This document shows positions 4,601 through 5,201 of a stretch of 5,201 nucleotides of DNA, piece after piece (the stretch's first letter is position 1; every line of letters begins with the position of its first letter). The position numbers were made by a program, and so were the translations under genes. The notes under the pieces are model-generated. The model saw nothing but the letters and a program-made list of their open reading frames with translations. It was not told the DNA's origin and did no database searches. The stretch covers positions 1 to 5,201 of the forward strand of contig CAYURA010000044.1 in assembly GCA_964446775.1 (NCBI GenBank). Direction: 5' to 3'. Source of the stretch: GCA-002841655 sp964446775 (lineage in GTDB: Bacteria; Patescibacteriota; Patescibacteriia; Patescibacteriales; UBA12465).

Positions 4601-5201
4601 TTTATCAGCAACTAAATTAAAATTAGATATAAGCTCCTCCACCCTCTCTCCATCCTCTAAACTTAAATTTTCTAAATTATAATCTTTTTTATCAACAAAC
4701 TGTATTTCTAACTCTTTTTCCCCACTCTTATCTTTAAGTTCACCCTTTAAATCAACTTCAGTATATAATCTAGCCAAATTAGTAAGCTCTTCCCGGTGAA
4801 TCTTCAAACCAAGAGTCTTTACTTTTTTAACTATCTCTCGATCTATCCCAGCCCCGTTATAAAGATTGATTTTTATCCTTTGCAAAAAGGCAAGCGGCTT
4901 CCATTTAGAAGTGACTCTCTTATTTTTTTCTTGAGCTGCCTTAGCCTGAGCTATCTCTAAAGCATTTCTTGAAAAAGTTTGAGCTAACAATATTTGTGCT
5001 GCCTCACTTAAGTTTTTAAAATTAGGAATTTCTGCTAAATCTTTTTGACTAATATTAAATTCCGAAAAAAGCTTTAAAGCCCTTGGGGATATCTTAATAT
5101 CTTCCTCATCTTTTACTGTTTCAGGCCTCTCAGACTCTAGTTCTTCAGAAACATCGAGGTCTCCTAGACCTAATTTATCTCTAAGTGTCTTTAATCTCGT
5201 T
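1679..5201 (-). CDS. Very large charged protein with two hydrophobic segments and a Pro-rich linker (N-terminus beyond window)
   Basis: I do not recognise this family. The frame ends at TAG (1679-1681) and is open to the right edge, giving 1173 visible residues. TTG at 4988-4990 could be read as a start, but 70 sensible codons precede it (for example LRDKLGLGD and FSEFNISQKD), and the first in-frame ATG is only at 4589-4591, so the true start lies outside. Numbering from the edge: residues 1-298 are charged and mostly helical; about 299-328 are a Gly/Ala-rich hydrophobic segment ending in AARG; 329-602 are Lys/Glu/Asp-rich with likely coiled coils; about 603-630 are a second hydrophobic segment (VVFYAAGYAATSAAMAAYEG), preceded by a basic stretch and followed by acidic sequence; about 855-955 are a Pro/Glu/Ser-rich linker; about 1010-1173 are a helical C-terminal domain. 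I see one cysteine. By the positive-inside rule the C-terminal half would face outwards. Overall it resembles large uncharacterised Patescibacteria membrane proteins; that is an inference. Confidence 0.93.
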   Translation of the reverse strand, partial: TRLKTLRDKLGLGDLDVSEELESERPETVKDEEDIKISPRALKLFSEFNISQKDLAEIPNFKNLSEAAQILLAQTFSRNALEIAQAKAAQEKNKRVTSKWKPLAFLQRIKINLYNGAGIDREIVKKVKTLGLKIHREELTNLARLYTEVDLKGELKDKSGEKELEIQFVDKKDYNLENLSLEDGERVEELISNFNLVADKLVRMPKYWQQEFINNIHNEEYQEALANYQTAKAELATALSSLTSTTRVAKTLNDLEYKVNMVQFLTANPDLEKDWKNMNKKAIKRFLTNFSKAENLSYMGAGFASRIAITSVIGYVGVPLMVAAIGAARGHDRGEKMVEEQDKNRARSNHIKDSNLFAQKNKVFQDIVQLNRDNKEPNSDQTKIEKIVDKCIEDPKFIAKAKEIEGFSGNKDDEFIPNRDVNYVQQVYKNLDKHNNLSDEESKFLQIYSDKVSELKALNAQINEQQDKAIDKNVERATDLKTKLVLLVDKIKSDNSDNARLVGQSQAEYQKNLDMLARRVDYSRDRADRDLINFGGLKERAINQADFYKVLSEASLLLIENKHNTESNVYQEAEDRAKKFISYVEENEGIKLSKNRKKLFIRKAVEGATMGVVFYAAGYAATSAAMAAYEGVHDSVSNTIADYFNPKGDLSGSENLIAGQASLEADDVVSEIMNNQNLPFKDAILDNPKLLGAYDELKDFTEEILKSVVKAGEVTENHSYIFGLVQKFGLNPEEQIILLEMPNASPADLIEQVGELRSITSIIKEGGNFTQSLREILNNAPEDTQDAFIARVDGEYGILGEGGGVSDANREAMLNSAINRLSVEGADPDSGVVNIMHEGNVVSVNSTTGQWGVGQGESPFAPEAGELSQAPLARPAMEPLSKIDPLPAQELSPRSAPVPDSAPVGVYGEELASSVKPEPSGTDVLPEQEAPTAEPLSQVREGEYGEVIDDIPPSQEDVLDGLKNEDANNMGYYRAAHENAANTEGAGVTNMPKSSVENQTVSGGGGLFVEETTKGQSEYIQKFLAGLSEAERANLGADELKKLFEGYTEDLNPAEQVAADESFRGMVTESINQTLDSAVIRSNSVNLANMIYQAKDILNPEKVFIINGEETSFSAQLNNVSGVDKLYDSLSQLDKQKFEDIIQAIHDKPMYRSQIHSKPLSNFVMEVVKKYGQ
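2336..2638 (-). other. Coding sequence of a Pro/Glu-rich, low-complexity linker
   Basis: About 100 residues rich in Pro, Ala, Glu and Ser link the helical middle of the large protein to its C-terminal domain. EPLS occurs twice, and GVYGEE and GEYGEV are near-copies; the DNA word TGATAATGGCTC repeats at 2390-2401 and 2558-2569. The local base composition is more GC-rich than the rest of the gene because of Pro and Ala codons. Such linkers commonly span a cell envelope or hold domains apart, which would suit an anchored surface protein. Confidence 0.65.
3311..3394 (-). other. Second hydrophobic segment of the large protein
   Basis: These codons specify about 28 uncharged, Ala/Gly/Val/Tyr-rich residues flanked by KNRKKLFIRK on the N-terminal side and acidic sequence on the C-terminal side, a good membrane-span candidate. 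The alanine codons create a short GC-rich island (3318-3345). Confidence 0.6.
4217..4306 (-). other. First hydrophobic segment of the large protein
   Basis: About 30 residues (with IAITSVIGYVGVPLMVAAIG at the core) are hydrophobic and Gly-rich, with a single Arg early on, followed by the strongly charged ARGHDRGEKMVEEQDKNRAR. Basic residues lie on both sides, so its orientation is unclear; it may cross the membrane or form a re-entrant hairpin. Confidence 0.6.

Noticed and set aside
1679..5201. Phage tape-measure protein
   Set aside because: Length and helical content would fit, but the long Pro/Glu linker, the sparse hydrophobic segments and the lack of any phage gene nearby argue against it.
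1..5201. tRNA, rRNA or riboswitch genes
   Set aside because: I saw no cloverleaf with a TTC-loop motif, no ribosomal RNA core sequence and no recognisable riboswitch core in the gaps on either strand.

Overview
This window carries two convincing protein genes, both read on the minus strand, separated by about 600 bases of AT-rich sequence that holds at most one small plus-strand gene and several repeats. The two genes look as if they come from different backgrounds. The left one (76-1071) encodes a 331-residue exported protein whose signal peptide ends in SQAQT, a style common in Bacteroidota. The right one is an AT-richer, very long, Lys/Glu/Asp-rich protein with Ala/Gly-rich hydrophobic segments, which reminds me of the large uncharacterised proteins of Candidate Phyla Radiation (Patescibacteria) genomes. 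Neither assignment could be tested by search. TGG encodes Trp and the standard bacterial code fits both genes.

Layout from left to right: a stem-loop terminator (34-62); the exported-protein gene (76-1071); an AT-rich gap (1072-1678) with weak promoter candidates, two tandem small hairpins, a possible 66-codon plus-strand gene (1247-1447), a possible decayed minus-strand frame (1461-1640) and a clear terminator (1611-1642); then the large gene. That gene ends at 1679 and stays open through the right edge at 5201. A TTG at 4988-4990 could be taken as its start, but the same frame continues for 70 more codons to the window end, so its N-terminus is missing.

The most unusual signal is in the left gene. 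Its coding sequence is packed with local inverted repeats: I count 18 non-overlapping stem-loops covering roughly half of the 996 bases, including a perfect 23-base palindrome (479-501), a 15-pair near-palindrome (366-398) and a perfect 9-bp stem (856-881). Most internal single mismatches are C-A on the plus strand, which are G-U wobble pairs in the minus-strand transcript. This suggests that the folded messenger RNA, not just the DNA palindromes, may be what is conserved. The large gene, sampled by eye, has fewer and shorter stems.

No functional link between the two genes is visible. Each has its own terminator, so they are probably separate transcription units.
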